In this document: positions 47,154 through 60,371 of the stretch, one piece after another
Layout of the letters: each line of letters begins with the position of its first letter
Position numbering within the stretch: position 1 is the stretch's first letter
Source: Marsupella aquatica
Lineage: Eukaryota > Marchantiophyta
Assembly (NCBI GenBank): GCA_973895155.1
Contig: OZ316891.1
Coordinates: 25,544,001-25,608,000 of the forward strand
DNA length: 64,000 nucleotides
Direction: 5' to 3'
Translations under genes and position numbers: made by a program
Notes under the pieces: generated by a model
Databases searched by the model: none
Seen by the model: only the letters and a program-made list of their open reading frames with translations
Told to the model about the DNA's origin: nothing

Positions 47154-50100
47154 TCACTCTTCATCTGAATCTTCTTCATCTTCCCAGACATCATCATCAT
47201 CACTATCACTTCTTGTCAACACTGCCATCTCCTGAAAAACTACAATTTCTCCTTCATCCAAGGACACTCGTCTGTTAGCTGCTGCAACAAGCTCAGCCTC
47301 AACAACCTCATGATGATCCACAAGATCATTAAACTCAAGGTCATTTATACCCTCAACAACTCGTCGAGACCTCCCTTCCTTATGGAGAACATGTCTCCAA
47401 GAGGCCCTGGCTGTTTGGGTAGAAGAAAACCTGCTCAATTTGACTGGGCAAGACATAATCTAATTTCTCAGCTGAGGGATAAGGCATATTAAAATTAGCA
47501 AGCCATAGGCCAGTCTCATCATGTTTCATTGATGGATTAGACCTCTCCTCTCCCCACTTAGACCGCACCCATTTTGCCTTCAAGATTATGGCTGGTTCAG
47601 AATGTAACAGAGGTCCATAGTCAAGCACAAGTATCTGTGTTAGAACCCCCACATATGTAAGCTTGGCCAAATTCACCCCAATTTCTTCCCTGATCTGCTC
47701 ATGGAAAGTTGTGGCCACCCCTGAATCGAATGTAGCATATCCTTGACAATCAGTGTCCCTGAGAGTGGACATCTCACGCCATTCACCATTCCTATCTTTG
47801 CAGCGCATCACTCTGTAATGGTTCCCAAAGCCTTCATTGAATTGTAAGACAAAGCCTTCTATCTTGGTGGAAAAGAAATTGCAGTCAACAACAACTTGCT
47901 TGACAACTTGTCCTCATTGTCATCCAGGTTAGCCTTGTGTATTGTATCCCTGAACCACACTCCAAAAGGAATGGAAGCAAATTCAGCAGGACAGGCCATT
48001 GCTTGACGTCTGCCTCGTCGTCGTTCTGCATTATTCTGTCTTACAACAACTTCCCTTTCTATCCTTCGCTCCTCCTCTTCTGACTCATACAACCTTCCAA
48101 GCAAGCAAAGAACAATGTCAGATATCATAAAAGAAATACTGTCATATTGTGAAAACGCATTTAGAACTACATTACTGAACACTGAGACAGCCATAAACAA
48201 AATGATGTAGTGATCATGTACCTGAGCCATGGTGCAACCTGTACATGGTTCTGTAGGTAATAGGTGTGGGCAGCATCTCGGTCAGCAACAGTTAGAGACA
48301 GTTTACTTGAGGCCCCTTCCAGGACCACACCTTTAAACCCTGCCTCTTCTTCAGAGTCCCAGACCTGCTGCCGAGTTACTTGGCACTGAACCATATACTC
48401 TGTGAGAAATCCCAATGCCTCCTCTAGGATATAACCCTCAGCCATAGATGCCTCTGGTTGTGCCCTGTTTCTTACAAAACCCTTTAGGTTTTTCAGGTAT
48501 CTCTCGATTGGATACATCCACCGTTGTGATACAGGTCCACATATATCTAGCTCTTCCACTATATGCACCATCAAATGTGCCATGACATCAAAAAACAAAG
48601 CTGGAAAATGCATTTCCAGAGCACACAAAGTATGTGCCACATCTGTCATCAGTTCATCCTTAGTGCTAGGGTCCCAGACCTTACAGCAAATTTTACGCCA
48701 CACACGGCACACACTAATGATAGCCATTTGAGGTCCTGTTGCCATCAAGTCCTTCAATGCCAAGGGAAGTATCTGCTGCATCAGGCAATGGTAGTCATGA
48801 GACTTGAGACCAGCCAACTTATTGCTAGCTCTCACACACTTTGCCAATGAGCTACCAAAATCTGTGGGAACTTTCAAGTTCTTCAAAGTGCCCAGAAACT
48901 TCTCCAGCTCTGGTTTGCTCATCACATAGGGCGCCTTGGGCTTCACAAAGTGATCCTTCTTATTGTTTGGATGAGGCTTCATCCATAGCTGCTCGTGAAT
49001 GCCTTCAGCCTCCATATCATTCCGCACAGCAGTGGTATCCTTCTTCCCAGAAGTAGTGTGAATCAAATTCTGAGCAATGTTCTTCTCTGTGTGCATGGGA
49101 TCCAGCACATGGTTGATCAGAAGTTTCTGCATGCAAACAACAAAAAGCAAATCAGTCCAACTGCAAATTGACATGTGTGTACAATGCTGGTTGCAATATC
49201 TTCAAGTAAAAAACGTGAATGCAAGTGTGATTTTACTCACTGACTAGTATGGCAGCTTTGCAAGACCTTGTGTCCTCTTCACCCCATGAAGCTTCAAAGG
49301 ACAGTTCTTGCTTCCTTGTTTGGCCCCAGGTGTTTTCAAGTACTCTTCCACCTCAGCAGCAAAGGCTAATTTTTGCTCACAAGTCATCCTTGGGGGAGGC
49401 CCCCGTGGCTTGCACTCCCCATCAAATTTTGCTGCAAACTTTGGGAGCGGTACTTATGGTTCTCCTCCAACCACCTTCTACTCCCCAGAAATACATTCTT
49501 GGATAGAGCAGCAGACCTTCTGCAGCTCACATTGGGACCACACACAATGCATCCATGATATCCTTTTGTGACTTGACCCGATATGAGACCCAAAGCTGGA
49601 TAGTCATTCACTGTCCACAATAGAATGGCCCGCAGATTGAACCACTTATTCAGGCCAGGCCTATCAAGTGAATCAAAGCATGGAACTCCCTCCCAGAGCT
49701 CCAAAAGCTCCTCCAACAATGGAGCCATGTAAATGTCAATGTTGCGGTCAGTCATTGAATCAGGCCCAGGGATCAGCAAAGATAACATAATGAAGAACTT
49801 CTTGGTGGACAACCAAGGGGGAAAATTGTAATTCAACAATACCACAGGCCACGTAGAATGCTTGAGGTTGTTTTCCCCAAAGGGATTCACACCATCCAGA
49901 GCCAATCCAAGGTGTACATTGCGAGGCTCTGCTTCAAATGTTGGATCAATTGTTGTATCAATCTCCTTCCATGCCCTAGAATCTGCAACATGCCGGACCT
50001 TTCCATCTGTGCTTTTACTGTCCTTATGCCATGTCATCAACTCTGAAATAGCCTTGCACTTGTACATTCGTTTCAACCTGGGTATGAGGGGGAAATGTCG

Positions 50101-50910
50101 AAGGACTTTCACAGGTTGCTTTGATTGCCCAACCTGCTTATACCTAGGCTTTTTGCATAGTGGACACTCATCGCAATCAGCATGCTCCTTTCTGAATAGG
50201 ACACATCCATCCTCACAAGCATGAATTTTGACATAATCCAAGCCAGCATGACTGATTAGCTTCTTGCATGCATACAGGTTTTTAGGCAGCAGATTCTTAG
50301 CAGGCATCAACTGTTTCCCCATCAACGAAAGCAGTTCATCAACTCCAGAGTTGGTGAAACCATGATTATGGCATGTGTTTAGAAATGTCAACACAAATGA
50401 CAATTGGGAAGTAGTGGACCCCTCATACAAAGGGGCACACGCCTCTTCAAATGCTTGCATAATCTTCTCCTCTGCCTGTTGGTCCCAAATCTGAGTTGCT
50501 TCTCCAGATGTACTGTCCGCCTCCAGAAGATCATCCATGTTGAAGAGACCATCTTCACTTTCCTACAGAGTGGGCTCCTTTGCAGTGGTTTCTTGGACAG
50601 GTTCACTGGCATTAGCAGTTTCACTTGGTATTGCCAGGTCCTCTAGTATCCCAGGGATATCTATGCCACAGTCCATATCATTGGCAAGTTCCTCTGCACA
50701 TCTTGCATTGTCCACAGGGCCCTCAAATGCACCATCCCCCTCCATGCAGCGTGCATTCCACTCATCATCAGAAGAGTCACAGTCCTCTCCCCACCAATAC
50801 CTTTGCAATGGGTGGCGAGAATTCTGAATGAGGTGCTTTTTGACCGTCCCTAGACTCACACGATTACCCCTACAGTTGCAAATGTAGCAAGGACATTTTA
50901 TCTTTGTCAT
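47154..50910 (-). pseudogene. Tnp2-type CACTA transposase
   Basis: Start ATG 50910. The N-terminus has a Transpos_assoc zinc segment (CPCYICNCRGN...HL). Next is the Tnp2 core (49.4-50.5 kb: LALDGVNPFG, STWPVVLLNYNFPPW, FIMLSLLIPGP, FNLRAILLWTVNDYPALG). After an intron (about 49230-49131) come HVLDPMHTEKNI and a DUF4218-type region (MHFPALFFDVMAHLMVH, QRWMYPIERYLKNLKGF). A DUF4216-type domain (47.4-48.1 kb) and an acidic tail to 47154 follow. It would bind and cut the CACTA ends. Damage: in-frame TAG at 50563-50565 and near 49230, and frame changes near 49445 and 47415. Homology is strong; the exact exon map is approximate. Confidence 0.88.
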
Positions 50911-51281
50911 CCCAGCAGCTCTACAAGCTGCAGTCTATTGACGCCATAACTTATCATCCCTCCTATTCAAGTCATCTTGACTACCACAAAAGTTCCTCAA
51001 CATTATTTCAGCCGATTCAAGTCAATCCAATCAACGTCTTCCACTCAATTTGCCAAAATGCAGAGGACCCACGTACCTTGCAACCTCTGCAAGCTCTCTG
51101 GATACTGCAATCCTCCACTCTAATGGTACCAGCACTGGACTCCACAACTCTAGGCTACTCTGCACGTACATCCATGACCATATCAGAATACAATCACCTA
51201 TAGTCATAGAAACCCACTCCACTAGAGTGATATCATATCTTTGAACATATTGTCAGATCAGTACAAATACCATTCCTGTGC
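50911..51281. other. Upstream region of the Tnp2 gene
   Basis: No gene is seen. This interval between the F-box-like and Tnp2 genes could hold the Tnp2 promoter. Confidence 0.4.
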
Positions 51282-51788
51282 TCAATGATAGTCAACCCTC
51301 AAGTACTCAGGCAAGTACATTAAGTCATCTATGTCTAACCCAAGATCATGCCACGGTGGTCTACAATCTGTGCCTACAAGTAGTGGTTTCAATGCCTTCC
51401 ATTGTGGGGACATGGCTACCAAGTCCCTCCATTGGGTACTAATGAGTCGATATTGGCATATGTCTTGAGCTGATGACATGGAAAGAACCCTAGGCCATAT
51501 ATTTGTGACTACTATATCATATGGCAAAACATGTAGCAAACTACTACATTCCTCATCATCCTCTTCACACCCTGCTTCACACTCATCTGCTGAAAAGTAA
51601 ACCTCCCCCTCCCCCTCATCTGCCCTACCATACTGTACAACAGATTCAAGGTTGACAATGATTCTGCCACGTGAGGGTACACATTGCCGGATTACCAAAC
51701 CAACCAGCCAACCCACCACAACATACATCCATGTAGCCACCCGTATGAGGGGTCTACATATGGTGTGGCAGTCTGGAAAAAATGACAT
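51282..51788 (-). CDS. F-box-like protein carried by the CACTA element
   Basis: The frame from ATG 51788 gives 168 residues without stops. A hydrophobic segment (about residues 18-35) is followed by an acidic stretch (GCEEDDEE) and an F-box-like motif at about 86-130 (LPYDIVVTNIWPRVL, YRLISTQWRDLVAMSPQWKAL). The LP-x-IWP core and the R/K-W-R turn match the F-box-like gene at 23481-24143 in the unrelated 19-kb element. It lies head-to-tail upstream of Tnp2 and inside the CACTA borders. A role as SCF adaptor is inference. Confidence 0.6.
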   Translation of the reverse strand: MSFFPDCHTICRPLIRVATWMYVVVGWLVGLVIRQCVPSRGRIIVNLESVVQYGRADEGEGEVYFSADECEAGCEEDDEECSSLLHVLPYDIVVTNIWPRVLSMSSAQDICQYRLISTQWRDLVAMSPQWKALKPLLVGTDCRPPWHDLGLDIDDLMYLPEYLRVDYH

Positions 51789-52400
51789 ACCGAGTGTAGT
51801 GTTTCACCTCCAAAGTACATTTACTGGTGAGAACCTACAACATGGACACGACAATAAGCTCAGCTCCCTCATAATCTATACTTGCCACTTCGTAGTTGTC
51901 TGTGTTCATTCAGACAATTCACAGTCTGAGTTCATACTGTGAATTTTTATTTGCAGAAAGGTTTTACATTTTACATTTCATGTATTTAGGATGCTTCTTT
52001 CAAATCTGAAACTCTATTTCTACCCACACACAACAGGTTGAAGAAAATACCCCATTGACAATGCCCCATCCATGACACCCAATAGCCAAGACAATCGTAT
52101 AAACACTGGGTCCAAACAATTCAATCACATCCACAGTATTGACATCCATAAACATCAATTGGAATGGTCCTCATACTGGTATACAAAATAATTACCAAAT
52201 AAATAAATAGAGTTTGAGTACTTAAGATGTTTTAGGAAGCCTTAGTCAATTAAACCCGGAGCACTGTCTCCATGCTCGTGCTAACCATTCACACAGTTCA
52301 CAAAATGTGTGATTATGACAAAACGTCATTGTTCCATTAACTAAGTGTATCAATGTCTGTAGTAGTATTGATCTATTTGAACCAAAATGGACCACATGAA
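51789..52400. other. Spacer between F-box-like and EDM2-like genes
   Basis: No gene or repeat is seen; the sequence is AT-rich. Confidence 0.4.
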
Positions 52401-53049
52401 TCAAAGCCAGGAGATGTGATCATGAGGCGCAGTGCCTAGAGCAGGGTCAATAGGATGGTCAAGACAGTAAATCATCCAACGTCCTTGGTCATTTGCAGTA
52501 TGATGCCAGGGCACTCTGTTTGGTGCAAAACCTTGACGTTGACTCTCGGCTAGGCAAGTACGATGCCAAGTTTTGGGACATCTCAAACACTGCACGGCCT
52601 CTGCCAGATGAGGGTCACGATGGTCCTGATGGCATGCAACACATGTATGGATAGGGCAAGACTCCACATCAAGTGGCAAGCATCCATGACAATAAAAATG
52701 AACACAGTATGGCTGGGGGCACTGCCTGGCTGCAGTAGAGACAACACCACACTGAAAACACCTGTTTGTCTTATCCTTATACTCTGGACAATACCAAGGA
52801 TCATCATCCTTGCCTGCTGCAATAAATACGGCAGGGCACCTGCCAACAGCCTCACCAACTTTGGAAACATGGTGGAAGTGCTGATGGCAAGCCCCACATG
52901 GCCAGATCTCCATGCCAGTCACAAATGCCACAAAGTTGGGGACTACATTGACGTTTCTCAATGTCTGACCACAATTCAATCATCAACACATCTTCCTCCT
53001 TTCTTGTTCGAGTATCATTCTTTCTGGCTTTATGCTTGGTCCTAGCCAT
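52401..53049 (-). pseudogene. EDM2-like PHD-finger protein fragment, one frame change
   Basis: Start ATG 53049 (MARTKHKARK). The first frame gives a PHD-type opening (CGICDWHGDL). At about 52905 the frame shifts by one base and continues to 52401: CGACHQHFHH, WYCPEYKDKTNRCFQCG, CPQPYCVHFYCHGCL, CPIHTCVACHQ, CLRCPKTWHRTCL, then IYCLDHPIDPALGTAPHDHI. The order of zinc ligands and the closing IYC-H-ID-LGT-DHI block are those of the plant EDM2 PHD/zinc cluster, as I know that family. EDM2 proteins act in chromatin regulation of transposon-containing genes. Only the zinc cluster is present; the rest of EDM2 is not seen. It is cargo inside the CACTA element. The match is from memory, not from a search. 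Confidence 0.65.
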
Positions 53050-53682
53050 TATGACCACTGGACAATGAACAAGAAAACTTGAAGAGTTATTAAACTGTTA
53101 CATTGGATGTCATAAAACACGTACTACCACATGCATATTGCAATCCAATGTGGGGCCAGAATACAGAGGACTCACCAACTGTACTCAACCAAGAGGAAGG
53201 CAATGAAATTGGGAGATTGTCTTGATCGATGTCAAATGTAGATCTCAATCTCCTCTCACGTCACAAGATGTAAAAACAAGGATTCATAATCTGCAACAAC
53301 ACAAATGTGACACAAAAGAGTCATTGGACTACATACAGGCATCTGATGTTTAATTTCAAACTCCTTTTGTAACTAAAGGTTGCCTAATACTCATTTCAGA
53401 GTACTATTCTAATTCTGCAGTGGTAGGTTGGATTGCCATTGAACTCAGAAAAATATACCATCAAATCATTTTGTGTTGGTAAAATGAGATGAAGCATGTG
53501 GCAAACAAACTTACTGGAAATGAATTTCAGTTTATATACAGGGATGAATCCCTGAACGTTTTAAAAAACAAGCTCAGACAGGCTGAAGACTTTCCCAATG
53601 CCAACAATTGGTCATTCTATTTACCCAAAGCAAAGTTATTTATTGCTATCTTGCGAGCACATCCATGAGAGTACAGGTGCAT

Positions 53683-53684
<2 letters not shown>

Positions 53685-53726
<42 letters not shown>
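53685..53726. repeat. (AG)21 microsatellite
   Basis: Uninterrupted AG dinucleotides over 42 bp. Confidence 0.97.
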
Positions 53727-53727
<1 letters not shown>

Positions 53728-56484
53728 ACATAGGATGAGCAGACAAAGAGAAACTATGAAGGAAGTGAGAGAGAGCTGCCAGAAAAGTGAGATTGCAAAT
53801 TGAGCAATTATGAGAGAGCAAAACACACGATTTAGCAAAGGATGTTTGTGTGCACATCTACGAATAGTTTGTGTCCAGGGCATTGCACTCCACAGAGACG
53901 TTTGAACCAAAGAGCTTAGAAGCAATTGCCTACCATGCAGCAAACTTATAAACCAACTTCCCAGTGTTGTTACTGGCATGCAGTAAAGTCAACCTCAAGT
54001 TTTTTGACGCTTCTATCAATTCAGGAAAGTGGACACCGACAGCTCAATGTAGTTTTCAAGCGAATGGCTTCTTGTCTATAGACTCAAAATTTGTCTGTAG
54101 TTTAATTGTCAACCCGGGACGTGTAGAGCAAGACTACAAGACTCCATCCTGGACGTTCATTCCCGGTTTCAATGGGCATAAGGCACAAACTAGTTTGTCT
54201 TGTTAATATATTAAACTGGCCATAGTTAGAAACCAATATTCCTTCACATCCACATTTTAGCCCAAACCATGATCGGCCAAGAAGACTTGATCTGGCCAGA
54301 TCTCTGTGTACAGGGCAATGAAGTAGAGCTCTCGATGAAACTGCCAATCAATCATAATCAGTTTGTCTCTATTTCAACTCTGAACCAGTAGACAGTCTCT
54401 ATTAAATAGTTAACCCGGGACATGGAGAGGAAGACTGCACTCAAATTACCCAACGCAAAGACCAGTATGCTGAATAAGTAAACACCAACTCTGCACTCGG
54501 AGATTGCTCACAGCAATAGCACTTGGTTAGTTAGGGAAACTCACCTCGGTCCTTCTGATGTACTCAAGTGCCACAGAGCTAGATCACTTAGCTCCATTGT
54601 TGAAGGCTTAACTCGGCAACTTGATTGGAGGCAGCTTGTTGGCTTGACTCGGCAGCTTGATCGGAAGTAGCTTAAAGGGTTAACTCAACACCTTCATCAG
54701 AGGCAACACGGAAGTGTGAGATAGTAACAACAATGCACGGAATCACTTTGTAACAGACAACTGAAAACAAAAACATATTACCATACAAATCAATAGTAGA
54801 TAGGTATAATGCACATTGCACAGAATAGAAGATCTAGCAATGGATCTGCTCAGAACAATTGCAAATGACATCCTCCACTCATTTCATTTGATGAGGATGC
54901 AATCTGTTCCTGCTAACTCTTTTGCTAAATCTGTCTGGACTCAGCGTTACATGATTGACAACTAAGAATGAAATAACTAAGCAGTGAATAGATCAAAGGA
55001 TTATGTTTAAAGAGAATCATGACAGATCTGCTGGTCATGCAACCTAATCAATTCTCTGGACCCATTCAAGCATATCACAACAACAGCAGATGGAGGACAG
55101 GGATGCCAGCAGAGGGACGGAGGACAGGGCCAACAATAGTGAGTAGCAATGAACTCCAGCTCTACAAAACTTAATCACAGAACTTACTTGGTGAAGCTCC
55201 ACTATTGAAAGTTGATAACTCGATTTCAATCTCAATGCAAAGGAAAGGAAAGCAGCTCAATTGGTGTGCAATCACAGCAGGCGCACTACAATGCACAGGT
55301 CACCCTAGGACTACCGTAAAGATGAATAATGAAACAAAGGTAGAGGAGCTAGACCCCGAGAGAAATGTATGCCACTACGAGAAAGCAACCTCCCTAGATA
55401 GAATATCGCTTCACCAGCTCAGGGAGGAAGAGTGACACCTCGTGACAGTCTCTCCTACTACAGCAAGGACTGCTCAGCCCTGCATACTTCTACCGGGACT
55501 TCTACAGCACTCTCGGTCTCCATGAGTGACCACTACTACAACCCAAAACTCCTTGCTTATAACATTGTGCACATTCGGGAAGCCATTGCACAGAACAACC
55601 AAGACATTCAAACAACTAATATCAGCCGTGGACTTGTAGTAGAGAGCAAGTAGCTCGGTAGACAAGAGAAAACAAGGCGCAACTAAAGCTGGCCATGGAA
55701 AAGGAGACCCAACAGTTGTTTCAGGGAAGGATAGACCCAATACTTGGTTCAGGAAAGCTAAAAGAAATACAGAGCATGGCCAGGAAGTGAAAGAAGCACA
55801 AAAGCTTCACTAACCTTGAAACAAAGGAATGGCAAGTATGCTGAGCCTCCTTTGACTACTTTTGCAAGCTCCTTCAAGCTGCAGTCCACCTTATGCAACA
55901 GCAGCGCTTGCAGTAGCATAAGCCTCACTTGAATTGCTTGACAGCAACTCGGCCTCGATCAGCTTGACGGCAGTTCCAAGAGTAGACTTCCCGATGTAGT
56001 GTAGGAGCTAAAAGTCAAACAAGGGAGACCAATTCAGGCCATCTGCTTGGGCACTCACCCGCATCTCACGCGGATAAATGAACATTTTATTTCCCCGTCT
56101 CCACAATAGACATGACGGACTCTGCAATGAGTCCACGTACCCGTAATGATGTCCCACGATCAACACAAGTGACACGACTCACACTATTCACTCCACTGCC
56201 AATTAATTCTGCAGGGATACAGTCCTACTTCACACCAGCAACAATCATTTCTAAAAATCTTAGTGCAGAGTCTTAAGGAGAGAGCAAAGCAGGAGAATAG
56301 TTCTCCAAAGTCCCCCCCCCCAACGCACACCTTCAAACGCTAACAAGTCACAGACTCTAGCAAAGAGTTTTCCAAGCAGAATCAAAAACAAACCGGGAAA
56401 CAAACGCACCAATAAAAGCCAAGAAAAGCCAAGCAAAGCCAGGCGACTGACCTCCCAACGAGCACTCACAACTCTAACAACTCA

Positions 56485-56526
56485 AGTCCAACTCTAACAG
56501 TCCAACTCTAACAGTCCAACTCTAAC
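56485..56526. repeat. 14-bp tandem repeat, three copies
   Basis: AGTCCAACTCTAAC repeats three times without change. Confidence 0.93.
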
Positions 56527-58389
56527 AAGTCCAGCGCGCATCGTGGGAGGTCGGCCACTTGGAAGCCTTACCATGATATTCCTTGAACCTACAATAGCAT
56601 TTGAGCTCACTGCATTTGAGCACCAGCAAGAGCTACCCTAAACGCCTCCCAAACTGCTGGTCGCATCTCAGTTGCCCAAAGCAGCAGCAGCCCAGCCAAA
56701 AGTCAAACTTAAAGGCACAAATTCCACATTTCCTGAAAGCAATACTCCCGTTAGTCTATAGATGTGCGCACATTCAGCCTATGTTAGAGATCAAAACCTG
56801 ACATTGCCCGATTAGCCTCGACGTTTCCAGTGGGGAAATGCACTCCTCTGTTTGATCTCCGACAGGCTACAGCTGAATCGCAGCTCCACACTCAATTGCT
56901 CCGCACTCAATCACAGTTTGTGGCTCTGCAACTCTTGCCACTCCTGCACTCCGCACTCGCGCACTCCCACAACTCTGTGCTCCCGCAGCTTCGCACTCCC
57001 GTAGCTCCGTCGCGCAGCTCTGCACTCCACTTCAGAAAAAATCCATGAGCCTTGATCGCAGCACTAACTCCAGCGCACCATGCCCACATTCACTCCCGCA
57101 GCTTTGCACTCCACAAACTCAATCCATGAGGTGCAATTGCAGCCCTAAACTCCACAGCTCTGGAGGGAAAAAAAGCAGTGCAACCTTGCTAAACCCCTCC
57201 GCTCTCTTCTCCTAAACCCTTTGTGCTAGAGAGTAACCACAACATTCAGCATTTCACCTTGATACTTTGTCGGAAAAGTGGAACGCAACTCTTCCTCCAA
57301 CGTAAGGCGGGTGCAAATAGCCGTTTGGCGCGAACCCGTACTCTAGACTTACTCTGACATGGAAGCGCCTAGGGTGATCTCAGCCATCGGATGAAGGGAG
57401 ATTTCCCTGAGCGATCTCAATCATCAACATTGGGGAATTTGATGTTAACCCAAGGCCTCCGTTCCCTCTACTTAATTAACTGTCTGCATTTACACCCCAA
57501 GCCCCCAGGCCATCCCATCCCATCCCATCCATCCCTTATGTTATAAAGCCAACCCACTCACCCCCCAGGTTTTTTTGTAATGTAGTTTCACCCCAACGTT
57601 GCCCCTTGTCTAACCCCTACAAATAAGTGCTAAGTGGTGACTACCTGGCTCTTTCAAAGTAAAGCAAAAAATGAAGAACTTCCAATATGCCACCAACAAT
57701 GTTACCTAAGCAGGTGGTATAATTACTTGGGTAGTAAACATTTAATTTCTCGCAACGCTTTTTTAAGTGAGAAATGACATTATCCATGTGAGTCCTAATG
57801 CGGGTCCTAATGCCAACCATTTATCCTAAACCACATTTTCATTTCTAGACTACCCTATGTGAATCACTTTTTGTCTATTGCCAATTTTAATACCTTACTT
57901 ACTCCTTGAAAGTGTGTAAATATATCATACAAAGCTTGAGAAGTAATGCTAGTGGTGCTACAAAATAATGCATTTTCTATGACACTCCCTTGAGAGATAC
58001 GCTCAGTGTCCAGAAACCCCAAGCTTCTATGTACCCTATTTACACCGTGTTCCGGCCAGGATGTTGTTTTAAATTTTCTCTATGTTTTAATTACCCTTGG
58101 CACCATTCACTAAACTTCTTTGGCAATTTAATGGCTCGAACTTCGGAAAATCACCACATTCCAAGTGCTTTTGCCAGTCCCCTCGGAACCCACTACCTGG
58201 TGGCAAGTGGTTTAAGCAATGTATTACTCAAATGTTGGTGACATAGTTGCTGCACTTTGGTGAGAGTCCGATACTACATCACTTGTAGTGGTATTTACAA
58301 GCTCTCCATCCCTTCCTTGATTGTAAGTTATTTGTAAATTACAACATTTATGTCATTTATCACTACTGACTAGGTGATGGTAGTAGCGA

Positions 58390-60371
58390 CCACCACTTCA
58401 TGAGAAGTTGTTTAGAAGGATGCATGATGTACCACCCCAGCCTGAGTGACAATGTTAGTCTCTAGAAATGAGGGCTTCAAAGCACATTGTTTTGAGTGGT
58501 TTCCGGAGTGACAAACTTACAAAGGATAATAAGAAGTGGACGGGGAAGTGGATCCACCTTGCAACAATTCTCGGAGGGCCACAATTGAAGGAGGAGGGTT
58601 GGGCCCGCCGCCATAACAATTTCTCCGTATTAGCCCCCCCATGGTGAAGACGTGGGACATCCCCATCACGTGTGCCAACTAGTTATAGCAACGACAATGA
58701 GGTTGTGACGCATAAAATACCAAGGTGGAGAGATTTGAGACACACAAGTGGTGGAACATCATGAACTCCACACAAATCACTCCAAGACTCTACGGAATTA
58801 CAAATATGGAGCTTATGTGATGTGACACACAATTCACTCATTTTAGCACTAGTTCATGGTTTCGGATCACACTAAAGTGTGTTGCATCACTCAAATACGG
58901 GTGCAATTTGTAGTCGCCAAAAGGCGAGGGCCTCAAAGGACCTTTTTCCGAGTCAATTGGGCGTGTACATATAAATACACTTCATTGCAAGTGTTTGCAC
59001 CCAATTTACTTCTCAACTCAAATAAAGGTGGTATCTTAAGTTGCATTTGCCCTAAACCCTAAAACCACCTCATTTGTAGTGGTTTGGGAACAACAATCAC
59101 CCTTGGACTACCACTTCATGACAAGTTGTTTCAAGGGATGCATGATGTACCACCCCAGCTTGAGTGATAGTGTTAGTTACTAGAAATGAGGGCTTTGAAG
59201 AACATAGTTTTTAGTGATTTGGGGAGTGACAAACCTACAATGGATAATAAGAAGTGGATCCACCTTGCCGCAATTCTCGGAGGGCCGCGATTAAAGGAGG
59301 AGGTTTGGGTCCGCCGCCATAAAAATTCCTCCATGTTAGCCCCCCCATGATGAGGCTGTGGGACACCCCCATCACGTGTGCCAACTAGTTATAGCAACGA
59401 CAATGAGGTTGTGACGCATAAAATGCCAAGGTGGAGAAATTTGAGACACACAAGTGATGGAACATCATGAACTCCACACAAATCACTCCAAGACTCTACG
59501 GAATTACAAATATGGAGCTTATGTGATGCGACACACAATTCACTCCTTTTAGCACTAGTTCATGGTTTTGGATCACACTAAAGTGTGTTGCATCACTCAA
59601 ATACGGGTGCAATTTGTAGTTGCCAAAAGGCGAGGGCCTCAAAGGACCTTTTTCCGAGTCAATTGGGCGTGTACATATAAATACACTTCATTGCAAGTGT
59701 TTGCACCCAATTTACTTCTCAACTCAAATAAAGGTGGTATCTTAAGTTGCATTTGCCCTAAACCCTAAAACCACCTCATTTGTAGTGGTTTTCCCCCAAT
59801 CACCCTAGGACTACCACTTCATGAGAAGTGGTTTAGAGGGATGCGTTATGTACCACCCCAGCTTGAGTGATAGTGTTAGTTGCTAGAAATGACGGCTTTG
59901 AAGAACATGGTTTTTAGTGATTTGGGGAGTAACAAACTTACAATGGATAATGAGAAGTGGATCCACCTTGCCGCAATTTTGGGAGGGCCACGATTAAAGG
60001 AGGAGGCTTGGGCCCGCCGCCACCACAATTCCTCCGAGTTAGCCCCCCCATGGTGAAGCCATGGGACACCCCCATCATGTGTGCCAACTAGTTATAGCAA
60101 TGACAATGAGGTTGTGATTCAGAAATTGCCAAGGTGGAGAGATTTGAGGCACCCAAGTGATGGAACATCATGAACTCCACACAAATCACTCCAAGACTCT
60201 ACGGAATTACAAATATGGGGCTTATGTGATGCATCCACACAATTCACTCCTTTTAGCACTAGTTCATGGCAAGTGGTCACACTAAAGTGTGTTGCATCAC
60301 TCAAATACGGGTGCAATTTGTAGTCGCCAAAAGGCGAGGGCCTGAAAGGACCTTTTTCCGAGTCAATTGGG
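58390..60371. repeat. About 0.7-kb tandem repeat, 2.8 copies
   Basis: ACCACTTCATGA landmarks lie at 58392, 59111 and 59813 (steps 719 and 702 bp). Copies 1 and 2 are complete; copy 3 stops at GAGTCAATTGGGC near 60371. Each full copy holds a TATA-like GTACATATAAATAC and, about 95 bp on, CCCTAAACCCTAAAACC. The match between copies 1 and 2 is very high over the last 300 bp. No protein evidence is seen. Confidence 0.92.

Larger units (their letters stand above)
53050..58390. other. Long non-coding 5' side of the CACTA element
   Basis: Open frames are short and have no domains. It contains an (AG)21 run, a 14-bp triple repeat, a short Pro/Ser-coding-like C-rich tract near 56850-57120 (CTCCGCACTC repeats) and a (CATCC) run near 57510-57535. 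It would include the 5' leader and promoter of the minus-strand genes. Confidence 0.5.

Noticed and set aside
58856-59768. Two nearly identical 68-residue frames as a small gene family
   Set aside because: They are the same place in two tandem DNA repeats; non-coding bases are conserved just as well as coding ones.
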